This document shows, piece by piece, positions 16,743 through 25,433 of a stretch of DNA of 58,713 nucleotides; positions within the stretch are counted from its first letter, which is position 1; every line of letters begins with the position of its first letter. The notes beneath the pieces are model-generated. The model worked only from the letters and a program-made list of their open reading frames with translations, searched no databases and was not told where the DNA came from. The position numbers were made by a program, and so were the translations under genes. This stretch comes from Nitriliruptoraceae bacterium (GTDB lineage Bacteria; Actinomycetota; Nitriliruptoria; Nitriliruptorales; Nitriliruptoraceae). The DNA is taken from positions 1-58,713 of the forward strand of contig PXDB01000033.1 in assembly GCA_003565155.1 (NCBI GenBank), given 5' to 3'.

Positions 16743-18005
16743 GTGGTCGCAGGGAGTGCAGAGTTCGCCCAGAGCGCGATCGCAGCGCCGGGCATCCAGG
16801 GGGTCGACTGGGAGGAGCGGGTCGACTACCGCCGTCTTCGTGAGCACCGCCTGGCTCGGGCACGTGCGGCGCTCGAGGCCAGCGACCTCGGGGCGCTGCT
16901 GGTGTTCGAGAGCAGCAACATCCGCTACCTGACCAGCACCCACATCGGGACCTGGGGCTACAACAAGACCGAACGCTGGGCGTTGCTGACCCGCACCGGG
17001 GAACCGTGGATCTGGGACTTCGGCTCCGCTGCCAAGAACCATCGTCTCTACTCCCCGTGGTTGCGGCCCGAGCAGTCCCGCGGGGGCAACGCGGGCCTGC
17101 AGGGCGCCATCGCCCCCGATGCCGGCCTGCCGGTCGGCGCCGCCGGGGAGGTCGCGGCGATACTGCGCGACGAGGGCGTAGCCGATATGCCCGTCGGGGT
17201 GGACGTGACGGAGCTGCCCTTCCTCAGGGCCTTGGAAGCGGAGGGGGTCGACGTCCGGGACGGGCAGCAGGTCATGCTCGATGCCCGAGAGATCAAGAAC
17301 GTCGACGAGATCCTCCTGCTCAGCCAGGCCGCGTCGATGGTGGACGGCGTCTACCACGACATCTACGAGGCGCTGAAGCCGGGGGTGCGCGAGTCCGACA
17401 TCGTCGCGCTGGCCACCAAGCGGCTGTTCGAGATGGGCTCGGAGCAGGTGGAGGCGATCAACTCCATCGCTGGTGAACGGTGCAGTCCCCACCCGCACGT
17501 CTTCTCCGACCGGCTGATCCGACCCGGTGACCAGGCCTACTTCGACATCATCCATGCGTTCAACGGGTACCGGACCTGCTACTACCGGACCTTCGCCGTC
17601 GGACGGGCAACCCAGGCCCACCGCGACGCGTACAAGACCGCGCGTGAGCTGATCGACGCCGCCATCGAGATGGTCAAGCCCGGCGTTGGCACGGACGAGA
17701 TCGCCCGGCTGTGGCCGGACGCCACCGAGTTCGGCTTCTCCTCGGAGATGGAGGCGTTCGGTCTGCAGTTCGGCCACGGACTCGGGCTCGGGCTCCATGA
17801 GCGCCCGGTGATCTCCAAGCTCAACTCACTCGAGCGCCCTGTGGAGATCCAGGAGGGGATGGTGTTCGCCCTCGAGACCTTCTGGCCCGCCTCCGACGGG
17901 CACTCCGCCGCACGGATCGAGGAAGAGGTCGTCGTCACCGCTGGCGGCGCCGAGCTGCTGACGCTGTTCCCCGCGGAGGAACTGGTCGTCACCAACGCCT
18001 ACTGA
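16743..18005 (+). CDS. M24-family (pita-bread fold) hydrolase/lyase with altered metal site
   Basis: 420 residues from GTG 16743, which has GGGAGGGGAGG just upstream; the frame opens at 16662, inside the operator. The N-terminal creatinase/prolidase domain is followed by the pita-bread domain. Family marks include NIRYLTST, FGHGLGLGLHERP (metal His), MVFALETFWP and ARIEEEVVV (both metal Glu). The first Asp (codon 17544-17546) is kept but the second Asp ligand is Cys (codon 17577-17579, in GYRTCYYRTF). Relatives include Xaa-Pro peptidases, creatinase and the DMSP lyase DddP. The substrate is unknown, and a non-peptidase role is likely given the catabolic operon. Confidence 0.8.
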   Translation: MVAGSAEFAQSAIAAPGIQGVDWEERVDYRRLREHRLARARAALEASDLGALLVFESSNIRYLTSTHIGTWGYNKTERWALLTRTGEPWIWDFGSAAKNHRLYSPWLRPEQSRGGNAGLQGAIAPDAGLPVGAAGEVAAILRDEGVADMPVGVDVTELPFLRALEAEGVDVRDGQQVMLDAREIKNVDEILLLSQAASMVDGVYHDIYEALKPGVRESDIVALATKRLFEMGSEQVEAINSIAGERCSPHPHVFSDRLIRPGDQAYFDIIHAFNGYRTCYYRTFAVGRATQAHRDAYKTARELIDAAIEMVKPGVGTDEIARLWPDATEFGFSSEMEAFGLQFGHGLGLGLHERPVISKLNSLERPVEIQEGMVFALETFWPASDGHSAARIEEEVVVTAGGAELLTLFPAEELVVTNAY

Positions 18006-18015
18006 ACGAGGACCC

Positions 18016-19050
18016 ATGTCTGCCACAGAGACCGTCGAGCCCACCGAGGACAGCTCCCCGGAGCACACCTCCCCTGAGGAGCAGGTCTGGCTCGGTCTGT
18101 ACCGCCAGCTCTTCCGGATCCGCTCCTTCGAGGAGCGGGCCTACCGGCTGTTCATGGAGGGGCTGGTCAAGGGCACCTCCCACCTGTCGCTCGGACAGGA
18201 GGCGATCGCCGCCGGCTTCGGCGAGGCGATGCGTGCCGACGACTACACCTTCGCGACCTACCGCGGGCATGCCCACACCCTCGCCCGGGGCACACCGATG
18301 ACCGGTGTGATGGGCGAGCTGCTCGGGCGCGCGAACGGCGTGTGCGGCGGCAAGGGCGGGTCGATGCACCTGACCAGCGTCGAGCACGGCGCGATGGGCT
18401 CCTACGCCATCATCGGTGCGCACCTTCCGATCGCCAACGGTGCCGCCTGGTCCGCACAGGTCCGGGGAACGGGCCAGGTCACCGTGTGCTTCTTCGGCGA
18501 TGGCACCACCAACATCGGTGCCTTCCACGAGGCCCTCAACCTGGCCAAGGTCTGGAACCTGCCGGTGGTGTTCGTGTGCGAGAACAACCTCTACATGGAG
18601 TACACGCCGATCGGTGACGTCACCGCGGTGGAACACCCGGCTGCCGACCGCGCCTCCGCCTACGGGCTGGAGTCCATCATCGTCGACGGCAACGACCCGG
18701 ACGTGGTCTTCGAGGTCGCCAGCACCGCGATCGGCCGGGCCAGGGACGGCGGCGGACCTTCGCTGATCGAGGCCAAGACCTACCGCCACGGTGGGCACTC
18801 CCGGGCCGATCCCGGCACGTACCGGCCCGACGAGGAGGTCGCGGAGTGGCGCGCACGTGACCCCGTGCCCACCTATCGGCAACGTCTGCGCGACCGCGGG
18901 GTGGCCGAGGGGGCCCTGGCCGCCATCGAGACGGAGGCTGCCGCCGATGTCGACGCCGCCACCGAGGCGGCGAAGGCGGCCCCACCGCCGGCGGTGGAAG
19001 CCGCCTACACCAACGTCTGGGCCGATGGGGGTGCGGCATGGCGGAACTGA
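18016..19050 (+). CDS. TPP-dependent 2-oxoacid/acetoin dehydrogenase E1 alpha subunit
   Basis: 344 residues, the usual length for AcoA/PdhA-type subunits. The substrate loop YRGHAHTLARGTPMTGVMGE is near 82-101, and GGKGGSMHL follows. The TPP motif begins FFGDGTTNIGAFHEALNLAK near 160-179 and ends CENN. It forms the alpha2beta2 E1 with the next gene (12-base overlap). E1 decarboxylates a 2-oxoacid or cleaves acetoin on thiamine diphosphate. No E2 or E3 gene is present nearby, so the lipoyl partners must be encoded elsewhere or another acceptor is used. It is 10 bp after the M24 gene in the LacI-type regulon. Confidence 0.9.
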   Translation: MSATETVEPTEDSSPEHTSPEEQVWLGLYRQLFRIRSFEERAYRLFMEGLVKGTSHLSLGQEAIAAGFGEAMRADDYTFATYRGHAHTLARGTPMTGVMGELLGRANGVCGGKGGSMHLTSVEHGAMGSYAIIGAHLPIANGAAWSAQVRGTGQVTVCFFGDGTTNIGAFHEALNLAKVWNLPVVFVCENNLYMEYTPIGDVTAVEHPAADRASAYGLESIIVDGNDPDVVFEVASTAIGRARDGGGPSLIEAKTYRHGGHSRADPGTYRPDEEVAEWRARDPVPTYRQRLRDRGVAEGALAAIETEAAADVDAATEAAKAAPPPAVEAAYTNVWADGGAAWRN

Positions 19051-20015
19051 TCACCTACCGGGACGCCGTCGCCAGGGGCCTCGCGCAGGAGATGCGGCGC
19101 GACCCGTCCGTGTACTTCCTCGGCGAGGACGTGGCCGCCGCGGGCGGGGGGTTCAAGGCCACCAAGGGCCTGTTCGAGGAGTTCGGGCCCGAGCGCGTGC
19201 GCGACACCCCGATCTCCGAGGAGGCCATCCTCGGTGCCGCCATGGGCGCGGCGATGACCGGGCTGAAGCCCGTGGCGGAGATCATGTTCTCCGACTTCCT
19301 GGCCACCTGCTGGGACCTCGTCGCCGTGGAGATCCCGAAGACCCGCTACATGACCGACGGGCAGGTCACCCTGCCGCTGGTGATCCGTACCGCCAACGGC
19401 GGGGGGCTGCGCTTCGGTGCCCAGCACTCCCAGGCGGTCGAGAACTGGGCGATGGCCATCCCGGGGCTCAAGGTGGTCGCCCCCTCCAACCCCCGGGATG
19501 TGATCGGGCTCCTCGCGGCCGCGATCCGCGACCCTGACCCCGTCATGTTCTTCGAGCAGAAGTCCCTCTACCCGACCAAGGGTGAGGTCCCCGACGGGGA
19601 GATCGTCGATGAGCTCGGCGTGGCGCGCACGCTGCGGGCCGGTCAGGACGTGACCATCGTCGCGCTGGCATCGATGGTGCCGCGCGCCATGGCCGCCGCG
19701 GAGGAGCTGGACGAGATCGGGATCTCCGCAGAGGTCATCGACCTGCGCTGCCTGGTGCCGCTCGACACCCGCACCGTCGTCGAGTCGGTCAAGCGTACGA
19801 GCCGGTTGGTGACCGTGGAGGAGAACCCCCGTCTGGTGGGCTGGGGTGCGGAGATCGTCTCCATCGTCGGCGAGGAGTGCATCTGGCACCTCGACGGCCC
19901 GCTCACCCGGGTGACGACACCCCACATCCCGCTCCCGAGCGCGGACGCGCTGGAGGACGAGTTCCTCCCCTCCGTCGACCGCATCGTCGAGGCCACACAG
20001 AAGGCTGTGCAGTGA
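19038..20015 (+). CDS. TPP-dependent dehydrogenase E1 beta subunit
   Basis: 325 residues. Begins MAELITYRDAVARGLAQEMR, with the E1 beta signatures FLGEDVAAAGG, DTPISEEAILGAAMGAAMTG (the active-site Glu contacting the TPP pyrimidine) and the transketolase C-terminal domain VIDLRCLVPLDTRTVVESVK. Normal length. Overlaps the E1 alpha gene, giving stoichiometric synthesis. The aldehyde dehydrogenase gene starts on its stop codon (GTGA), so a thiamine-dependent C-C cleavage that releases an aldehyde, oxidised by the next enzyme, is a reasonable inference. Confidence 0.9.
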   Translation: MAELITYRDAVARGLAQEMRRDPSVYFLGEDVAAAGGGFKATKGLFEEFGPERVRDTPISEEAILGAAMGAAMTGLKPVAEIMFSDFLATCWDLVAVEIPKTRYMTDGQVTLPLVIRTANGGGLRFGAQHSQAVENWAMAIPGLKVVAPSNPRDVIGLLAAAIRDPDPVMFFEQKSLYPTKGEVPDGEIVDELGVARTLRAGQDVTIVALASMVPRAMAAAEELDEIGISAEVIDLRCLVPLDTRTVVESVKRTSRLVTVEENPRLVGWGAEIVSIVGEECIWHLDGPLTRVTTPHIPLPSADALEDEFLPSVDRIVEATQKAVQ

Positions 20016-21475
20016 GCCCCCACGCCCTGCCCATCCCGGACCTGCCCACCGGGCTGTACATCGGTGGCCAGTGGCGCGACGCCGCCGACGGGGACCGCGT
20101 CGAGGTGTTCGACCCCGCCACGGACGCCGTTCTCACCAGCGTCGCCAGCGGCGGGCCCGCGGACGGGCGCCTCGCCGTCGACGCGGCGGCGGACGCGCAG
20201 GAGCCCTGGGCTGCCACGGCGCCCCGGCAACGGGCGGAGATCCTGCGCCGCTCCTACGAGCTGCTGGTCGCCAACCGCAACGAGCTCGCGGCGTTGATCG
20301 CCCTGGAGGGCGGCAAGAGCCGCCGCGATGCCGAGGGTGAGGTCGCCTACGCCGCGGAGTTCTACCGCTGGTTCGCCGAGGAGGCGGTCCGGGCCACCGG
20401 GACGGTGCAGACCGCACCGAACGGTGACAAGCGGATCCTGACGGTGCTCCAGCCCGTGGGGGTGTCCGTGCTGATCACGCCGTGGAACTTCCCCGCGGCG
20501 ATGGCGACCCGCAAGATCGGCCCGGCACTCGCAGCCGGTTGCACCGTGGTCCTGAAACCCGCGACCGAGACCCCGCTGACCGCCCTCGCCGTGGCGCAGC
20601 TGATGGAGGAGGCCGGGACCCCACCGGGGGTGGTCAACGTGGTCACCGCACGCCGACCGGGGCCGACGGTGGAGGCGATGCTCGACCACCCGGCGACCCG
20701 GAAGCTGTCCTTCACCGGTTCCACCCAGGTGGGGCAGCTGCTGCTGCGCCAGGCCGCGGACCGGGTGCTGAACTGCTCCATGGAGCTCGGCGGCAACGCC
20801 CCGTTCATCGTCTTCGCGGACGCCGACCTCGATGCGGCCATCGAGGGGGCGATGGTCGCCAAGATGCGCAACGCGGGCGAGTCCTGCATCGCCGCGAACC
20901 GCTTCCTGGTCGAGGCTGCGGTCGCTGAGGAGTTCGCGGTCCGCCTGGCGGCACGGATGTCCGCGCTCACGGTCGGACCGGGTAGTGATCCCGACAACGA
21001 CGTCGGCCCGATGATCAACGCCCGTGCCCGCGACGACATCGCCGCGATGGTCGATCGCTCGGTCCGCGCGGGTGCGAACCTCCGCAGCGGCGGGGTCGTC
21101 GAGGACGGTCCTGGTTGCTTCTACCCCCCCACGGTCCTGGACGACGTCGCCGCCGACGACCCGATCCTGGCGAACGAGATCTTCGGCCCCGTCGCACCCG
21201 TCGTGCCCTTCACCTCGGAGCAGCAGGCGGTGGGGATCGCGAACCGCACCCCGTACGGCCTGGCCGCCTACGTGTACTCGAAGGACCTGGCCCGGGCGAT
21301 GCGGGTCGCCGAACGCGTGGACGCCGGGATGGTGGGCATCAACCGCGGCTTCATCTCCGACCCCGCCGCACCCTTCGGCGGGGTGAAGCAGAGCGGGCTG
21401 GGACGCGAGGGTGGGCACGAGGGGCTGCTGGAGTTCCTCGAGGCCAAGTACATCGCGGTCGATTGGGGCGTGTGA
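20012..21475 (+). CDS. NAD(P)-dependent aldehyde dehydrogenase (succinate-semialdehyde dehydrogenase-like)
   Basis: 487 residues from GTG 20012, overlapping the E1 beta stop. ALDH motifs: VSVLITPWNFPAAMATRKIG near 154-173, KLSFTGSTQVGQ near 230-241, catalytic Glu in MELGGNAPFIV and catalytic Cys in NAGESCIAANRF near 287-298. EIFGPVAPVVPF and the ending GVKQSGLGREGGHEG are typical of the GabD/SSADH branch. The enzyme oxidises an aldehyde to acid. It lies in the same operon as M24 and E1 genes and is followed by the convergent LacI repressor gene. The actual aldehyde is not readable. Confidence 0.9.
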   Translation: MSPHALPIPDLPTGLYIGGQWRDAADGDRVEVFDPATDAVLTSVASGGPADGRLAVDAAADAQEPWAATAPRQRAEILRRSYELLVANRNELAALIALEGGKSRRDAEGEVAYAAEFYRWFAEEAVRATGTVQTAPNGDKRILTVLQPVGVSVLITPWNFPAAMATRKIGPALAAGCTVVLKPATETPLTALAVAQLMEEAGTPPGVVNVVTARRPGPTVEAMLDHPATRKLSFTGSTQVGQLLLRQAADRVLNCSMELGGNAPFIVFADADLDAAIEGAMVAKMRNAGESCIAANRFLVEAAVAEEFAVRLAARMSALTVGPGSDPDNDVGPMINARARDDIAAMVDRSVRAGANLRSGGVVEDGPGCFYPPTVLDDVAADDPILANEIFGPVAPVVPFTSEQQAVGIANRTPYGLAAYVYSKDLARAMRVAERVDAGMVGINRGFISDPAAPFGGVKQSGLGREGGHEGLLEFLEAKYIAVDWGV

Positions 21476-21520
21476 ACGACCTCGCCGCCCGGTGCGCACA
21501 CGCGGTGTGGCGGCACGGGA

Positions 21521-22546
21521 TCAGTCCTTCGGCAGCCACCCCAACGTCGAGCGCCGCGGCACGAGCACCGGGGGCAGGGTCAGCGGGGTACGGGCTTGCT
21601 CGCGGTCCTCGATCAGCATCGTGGCGGTGTCCGCCGCCATCCGTCCGAGCTCGTAGCCGGGGAGTCGGATCGTGGTGATCGGGGGGTCGGTGAAGGCCGT
21701 CATCAGGGTGTCGTTGTACCCGATGATGGCCACGTCCTCCGGGCAGGAGCGGTCATGGTCCCCGAGGGCCTGGAGGGCCCCGAAGGCCATCAGGTCGTTG
21801 TGCGCGAAGATGGCGGTCGGTAGCGCACCGGTGCGTGCCAGGAGCAGCTCCATCAGCCGTTTCCCCTCCTCGAAGGTCGGCCGGTTCCCGTACTCCTCGA
21901 GCTCGATGGCGCCGATACCCGCGGACCGGAGCCGTTCCCGGAAGCCGACACCGCGCTCACGGAAGTTGGAGACCTCCTGCGGTCCGGCCAGCTGGGCGAT
22001 CCGGGTGTGCCCGTGCTCGAGGAAGTGCTCCGCCGCGAGCCGACCGCCCCGTTCGTCGTCGTGGGTGACCGCCGGTATCCCGGAACCGGGCAGGTGGCGC
22101 ACGGCCAGGACGATCGGCAGCTGCTGCTGCGCCTTCCGCAACGCGCGCTCGTCGCCTACGCGCGCGCCGGTGACGATCACCGCGTCGGCGCGTCGGGCCA
22201 TCAGGCTGTCGAGAGCACGCGCCATCCTCGTCGGCTGGTCACGGCTCTCCGCGATCAACGCCATCAGGCCACGGCCCTCGAGCTGGTGCTCGATGCCCCG
22301 CACGACCGGGGCGATGAAGGGGTTGCCGAGATCAGCGACGACGACCCCGAGCGTGTGGGTGCGTCCCCGGCGCAGGCCGCTGGCGATGCTGTCGCCGCGG
22401 TAGCCGAGCTGGTCCGCAGCAGCACGCACCCGTGCGACGGTCTCCTGGTGCACCAGGGTGCGGCGGTCCGGGTCGAGCGCGCGGGATGCCGTCGAGGTGT
22501 GCACGCCGGCCCTCGCTGCCACGTCCTTCAGGGTGACCTTCTGCAA
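21521..22546 (-). CDS. LacI-family transcriptional repressor
   Basis: 341 residues if it starts at TTG 22546, preferred because GGAAAGGAAGG precedes it by about 9 nt. GTG 22570 adds eight residues but directly abuts a dyad. The HTH is VTLKDVAARAGVHTSTASRAL with the hinge helix further on; the sugar-binding periplasmic-protein-like domain follows (TLGVVVADLGNPFIAPVVRG, AIIGYNDTLMTAFTDPPITT). It should repress the flanking operons at CAATCGATTG sites and release on binding the imported compound or a product of it. It is transcribed towards the aldehyde dehydrogenase gene, between the two operons it most likely controls. Confidence 0.9.
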   Translation of the reverse strand: MQKVTLKDVAARAGVHTSTASRALDPDRRTLVHQETVARVRAAADQLGYRGDSIASGLRRGRTHTLGVVVADLGNPFIAPVVRGIEHQLEGRGLMALIAESRDQPTRMARALDSLMARRADAVIVTGARVGDERALRKAQQQLPIVLAVRHLPGSGIPAVTHDDERGGRLAAEHFLEHGHTRIAQLAGPQEVSNFRERGVGFRERLRSAGIGAIELEEYGNRPTFEEGKRLMELLLARTGALPTAIFAHNDLMAFGALQALGDHDRSCPEDVAIIGYNDTLMTAFTDPPITTIRLPGYELGRMAADTATMLIEDREQARTPLTLPPVLVPRRSTLGWLPKD

Positions 22547-22571
22547 CCGTGCCGTCCTTCCTTTCCCCACC

Positions 22572-22584
22572 GCAACATCGTTGC
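22572..22584. promoter_or_regulatory. degenerate LacI-type dyad at the repressor gene
   Basis: GCAACATCGTTGC has inverted arms GCAAC and GTTGC around ATC and resembles the CAATCGATTG sites. On the minus strand TAGGTT (22594-22589) just before it may be the repressor's -10 box, so the site would allow autoregulation. Confidence 0.5.
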
Positions 22585-22691
22585 ACGGAACCTAGCAGCA
22601 GGTGGGTCTTGCCGACGCGGCCACCTTGGTCCGCGCGCGACGGTCCTGCCCGTCTCGTGCGCGAGAAACGCGGTGTTCGCCGCATTCGGGG

Positions 22692-22742
22692 TTGACACGG
22701 TGAAGTGGAGTCTCTAGCGTGCAATGTAACGCAATCGATTGC
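22692..22742 (+). promoter_or_regulatory. importer promoter with LacI-type operator
   Basis: TTGACA at 22692-22697, 17 bp, TAGCGT at 22715-22720, then 11 bases and the palindrome core CAATCGATTG within GCAATCGATTGC (22731-22742). Spacing is identical to the promoter at 16615-16664, which strongly supports one repressor acting on both operons. Confidence 0.82.
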
Positions 22743-22857
22743 GGCCGTGGGAGGGCCAAGATCGAGCGGGCTGGGCTCGGGAGGATGTCACCGGCGGCGC
22801 CGACGCCGCGGCCTGGTGGGCACGGCGACACCTCACGCCAGGGAGAGGAACGGCCAC

Positions 22858-24417
22858 ATGAGCGACAAGGAACCCGGGGTTCCCCCTTCGAAGACCTCGT
22901 CCGAGACGCCCGTCCCGGTCGTCGAGGGCAGGGGCATCGTGAAGCGGTTCGGCGGCACGCAGGCCGTCGACGACGTCAGCATCTCCGTGGTCCCTGGCGA
23001 GGTCCATGGCCTGGTCGGGGAGAACGGCGCGGGCAAGTCCACCCTGATGCGCGTGCTGGCGGGTGTGCTGACCCCGACCGAGGGCGAGGTGCTCATCGGG
23101 GGGCAGCCGCTCGATCCCGGCGACACCCGCGCGGCGCTTGACGCCGGTGTCTCGCTCGTGCACCAGGAACTCAGCCTGGTCCCGGAGATGACCGTCGCGG
23201 AGAACATCCTGCTCGGCTCCACCCCGACCAGGGCCGGGGTGATCGACGGGCGGACGCAGCGACGCATCGCCCGCGCGGCACTCGAGGAGATCGGCGTCAC
23301 CGTCGACCTCGATGAGCCCATCTCCCGACTGTCCGTCGCGATGCGCCAGTTCGTGGAGATCGCCCGCGCCATCGCCCGCCAGCCACGGGTGCTGATCCTC
23401 GACGAGCCGACCGCGACGCTCACCCCTGCGGAGACCGACCACCTGCTCGCGACGTTGCAACGTCTGGCGGACACCGACCTCGCGATCCTCTACATCTCCC
23501 ACCGCATACCGGAGATCTTCGCGCTCTGCGATCGGGTCACCGTCCTGCGTGACGGCAAGCTCGTCATCGCCGACGAGATCGGCAACTACACGCCGGACAG
23601 CATGGTCAAGCACATGGTGGGTCGCGAGCTGCAGCTCGACATGGAGCACCGCCGCGTCGAACCGGAACACGGGGAGGTGATGCTGTCCGCGCGCGGACTC
23701 AAGGCGCCGGACGTCAACGACGTCGACCTCGACGTGCGCGCGGGCGAGATCGTCGGGCTCGGTGGGTTGGTCGGTGCGGGCCGCACGGAGATCGTCCGCG
23801 CCATGCTCGGTGCCGACCCGCGCACCGGCGGGGAGACCACCGTGACGCTGGACGGCCGCCGACGCCGCATCGGTGGCTACCGCTCGGCGGTGCACGCCGG
23901 TATCGCCTACATCCCGGAGGAGCGGCGCACCGACGGCCTCTCCCTCACGATGACGGTCTCGGACAACATCGCGCTGCCGAACCGTTCCAGCCTGTCGAAG
24001 GGCTTCGTCCTGCAGCGTCGGCGCATCGCGGAGTTCGCCCGGAGCCTCGCGGAGACGGTGAACCTGCGCCCGCCGGAGATCGAGCGGGAGGTCGGCCAGT
24101 TCAGCGGTGGCAACCAGCAGAAGGTGGTCATCGCGAAGTGGCTGGGGCGCCGACCCGATGTCATCGTGCTGGATGAGCCCACCCGGGGTGTCGACGTCGG
24201 AGCGAAGGCGGAGATCCACCGGCTCATCCGTGAGCTCGCGGACGACGGGGCTGCGGTGCTGGTCGTCAGCTCCGACCTGCCGGAACTGCTCGAGCTCTCC
24301 GACACCATCCACGTCGTCCGTGACGGCCGCATCGTCGGGGTCCTGCCCGGTGTAGGGACCGATGAGGCGGCGGTCATGGCGCTGGCCGCCGGCCAGCAGG
24401 AGGTCGACGCCGCATGA
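22858..24417 (+). CDS. ribose-type ABC importer, double ATPase (RbsA/MglA-like)
   Basis: 519 residues from ATG 22858, with GGGAGAGGA upstream. Two ATPase halves are present. The first has GENGAGKSTLMRVLAG near 58-73, RLSVAMRQFVEIARAI, and ILDEPTATLT. The second has a degenerate P-loop GLGGLVGAGRTEIVRAMLGA near 301-320, FSGGNQQKVVIAKWL and VLDEPTRGVDVGAK. This is the CUT2-type layout, in which only the first site is fully active. It energises the two permeases encoded downstream with 4-base overlaps. The substrate is likely a sugar, polyol or related small polar compound. Confidence 0.9.
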   Translation: MSDKEPGVPPSKTSSETPVPVVEGRGIVKRFGGTQAVDDVSISVVPGEVHGLVGENGAGKSTLMRVLAGVLTPTEGEVLIGGQPLDPGDTRAALDAGVSLVHQELSLVPEMTVAENILLGSTPTRAGVIDGRTQRRIARAALEEIGVTVDLDEPISRLSVAMRQFVEIARAIARQPRVLILDEPTATLTPAETDHLLATLQRLADTDLAILYISHRIPEIFALCDRVTVLRDGKLVIADEIGNYTPDSMVKHMVGRELQLDMEHRRVEPEHGEVMLSARGLKAPDVNDVDLDVRAGEIVGLGGLVGAGRTEIVRAMLGADPRTGGETTVTLDGRRRRIGGYRSAVHAGIAYIPEERRTDGLSLTMTVSDNIALPNRSSLSKGFVLQRRRIAEFARSLAETVNLRPPEIEREVGQFSGGNQQKVVIAKWLGRRPDVIVLDEPTRGVDVGAKAEIHRLIRELADDGAAVLVVSSDLPELLELSDTIHVVRDGRIVGVLPGVGTDEAAVMALAAGQQEVDAA

Positions 24418-25433
24418 GCTCCCAGGCCCCCGCCCCCACCACGCCGCACCCATCGCCTGCCCGGGCCGAGGACGAGCCGGAGGCGACGCCGTTCAAGCTG
24501 TCGGCGTGGTTGTCCACGCAGGGCATCGTCATCTTCACCATCGCGCTCGTGCTCTTCGCCGTGGTGTTCGTCGACGGTTTCGCGAGCCTCCCCAACCTCA
24601 CCGATGTGTTCAACCGTGCGGCGCCCATCGGCATCGTGGCGGCCGGCATGACCTTCGTGGTGATCAGCGGCAACTACCTCGACCTGTCCGTCGTCGCCCA
24701 GGTCGCGACCGCCGCGGTGGTGCTCATCGCCGTGACCAACGCGGTGGGGTTGCTGCCGGCGATCCTGTTGGCCATCGCGATCGCTCTGGTCTACGGACTG
24801 GTCAACGGCGTCGCTGTCGGGGTGTTCAAGGCCAACGCCGTGATCGTGACGCTGTCGACCACCTTCATCGGCCTCGGGCTGCTGCGGTGGCTGACCGGTG
24901 GCAGCATCTACTTCGGCGACAGCGACGGCCCGATCCGCACCTTCGGCACCACCCGCATCGGCCCGCTACCGCTCTCGATGGTCCTGTTCGTCGTCGTCAC
25001 GATCCTGCTGTCGCTGGTGTTCACCAGGACCAACTTCGGGTTCATGGTGCGGGCCTACGGCTCGAACCGTGAGGCCACCCGTCTCGCCGGTGTGAACACG
25101 CCCGCGGTGGTCATAGGGGCCTTCACGATGTCTGCGCTCGGCGCCATGCTGGGTGGCTTCGTCCTGGCGGCCTTCTCCAACACGGCGGTCTCGTCGATGT
25201 CCGACGGCTACGACTTCCGTGCCCTGGCCGCGATCATCGTCGGGGGGACGTCGGTCTTCGGGGGCCGCGGCAGCGTGATGCGCACCCTGCTCGGGGTCGT
25301 GTTCGTGAGCGTGCTGACCAACATCATGGTGCTCACGGGCCTCGGTTTCGGGTTCCAGCAGATGGCGATCGGGCTCCTGATCGTGCTGGCGGTCTCCGTG
25401 GACGCCCTGGCGAGGAAGACGAGGTCGTCATGA
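24414..25433 (+). CDS. ribose-type ABC importer permease 1
   Basis: 339 residues, about nine membrane segments. The family signature of the cytoplasmic coupling loop is GFMVRAYGSNREATRLAGVN near 207-226. GMTFVVISGNYLDLSVVAQV near 78-97 and ALAAIIVGGTSVFGGRGSVM near 266-285 are standard RbsC segments. It overlaps the ATPase gene by four bases and the second permease by four bases, so a heterodimeric channel is expected. The N-terminus has a cytosolic Pro/Ala-rich lead of about 30 residues. Confidence 0.9.
   Translation: MSSQAPAPTTPHPSPARAEDEPEATPFKLSAWLSTQGIVIFTIALVLFAVVFVDGFASLPNLTDVFNRAAPIGIVAAGMTFVVISGNYLDLSVVAQVATAAVVLIAVTNAVGLLPAILLAIAIALVYGLVNGVAVGVFKANAVIVTLSTTFIGLGLLRWLTGGSIYFGDSDGPIRTFGTTRIGPLPLSMVLFVVVTILLSLVFTRTNFGFMVRAYGSNREATRLAGVNTPAVVIGAFTMSALGAMLGGFVLAAFSNTAVSSMSDGYDFRALAAIIVGGTSVFGGRGSVMRTLLGVVFVSVLTNIMVLTGLGFGFQQMAIGLLIVLAVSVDALARKTRSS

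Larger units (their letters stand above)
22547..22857. other. regulatory intergenic region between repressor and ABC importer
   Basis: About 310 bp without a gene. It holds the repressor start region with the GCAACATCGTTGC dyad, a GC-rich stretch with no visible feature (about 22600-22680), the importer promoter with its operator, and about 115 nt of 5' leader to the ATPase gene. No riboswitch was recognised in the leader. Confidence 0.6.
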
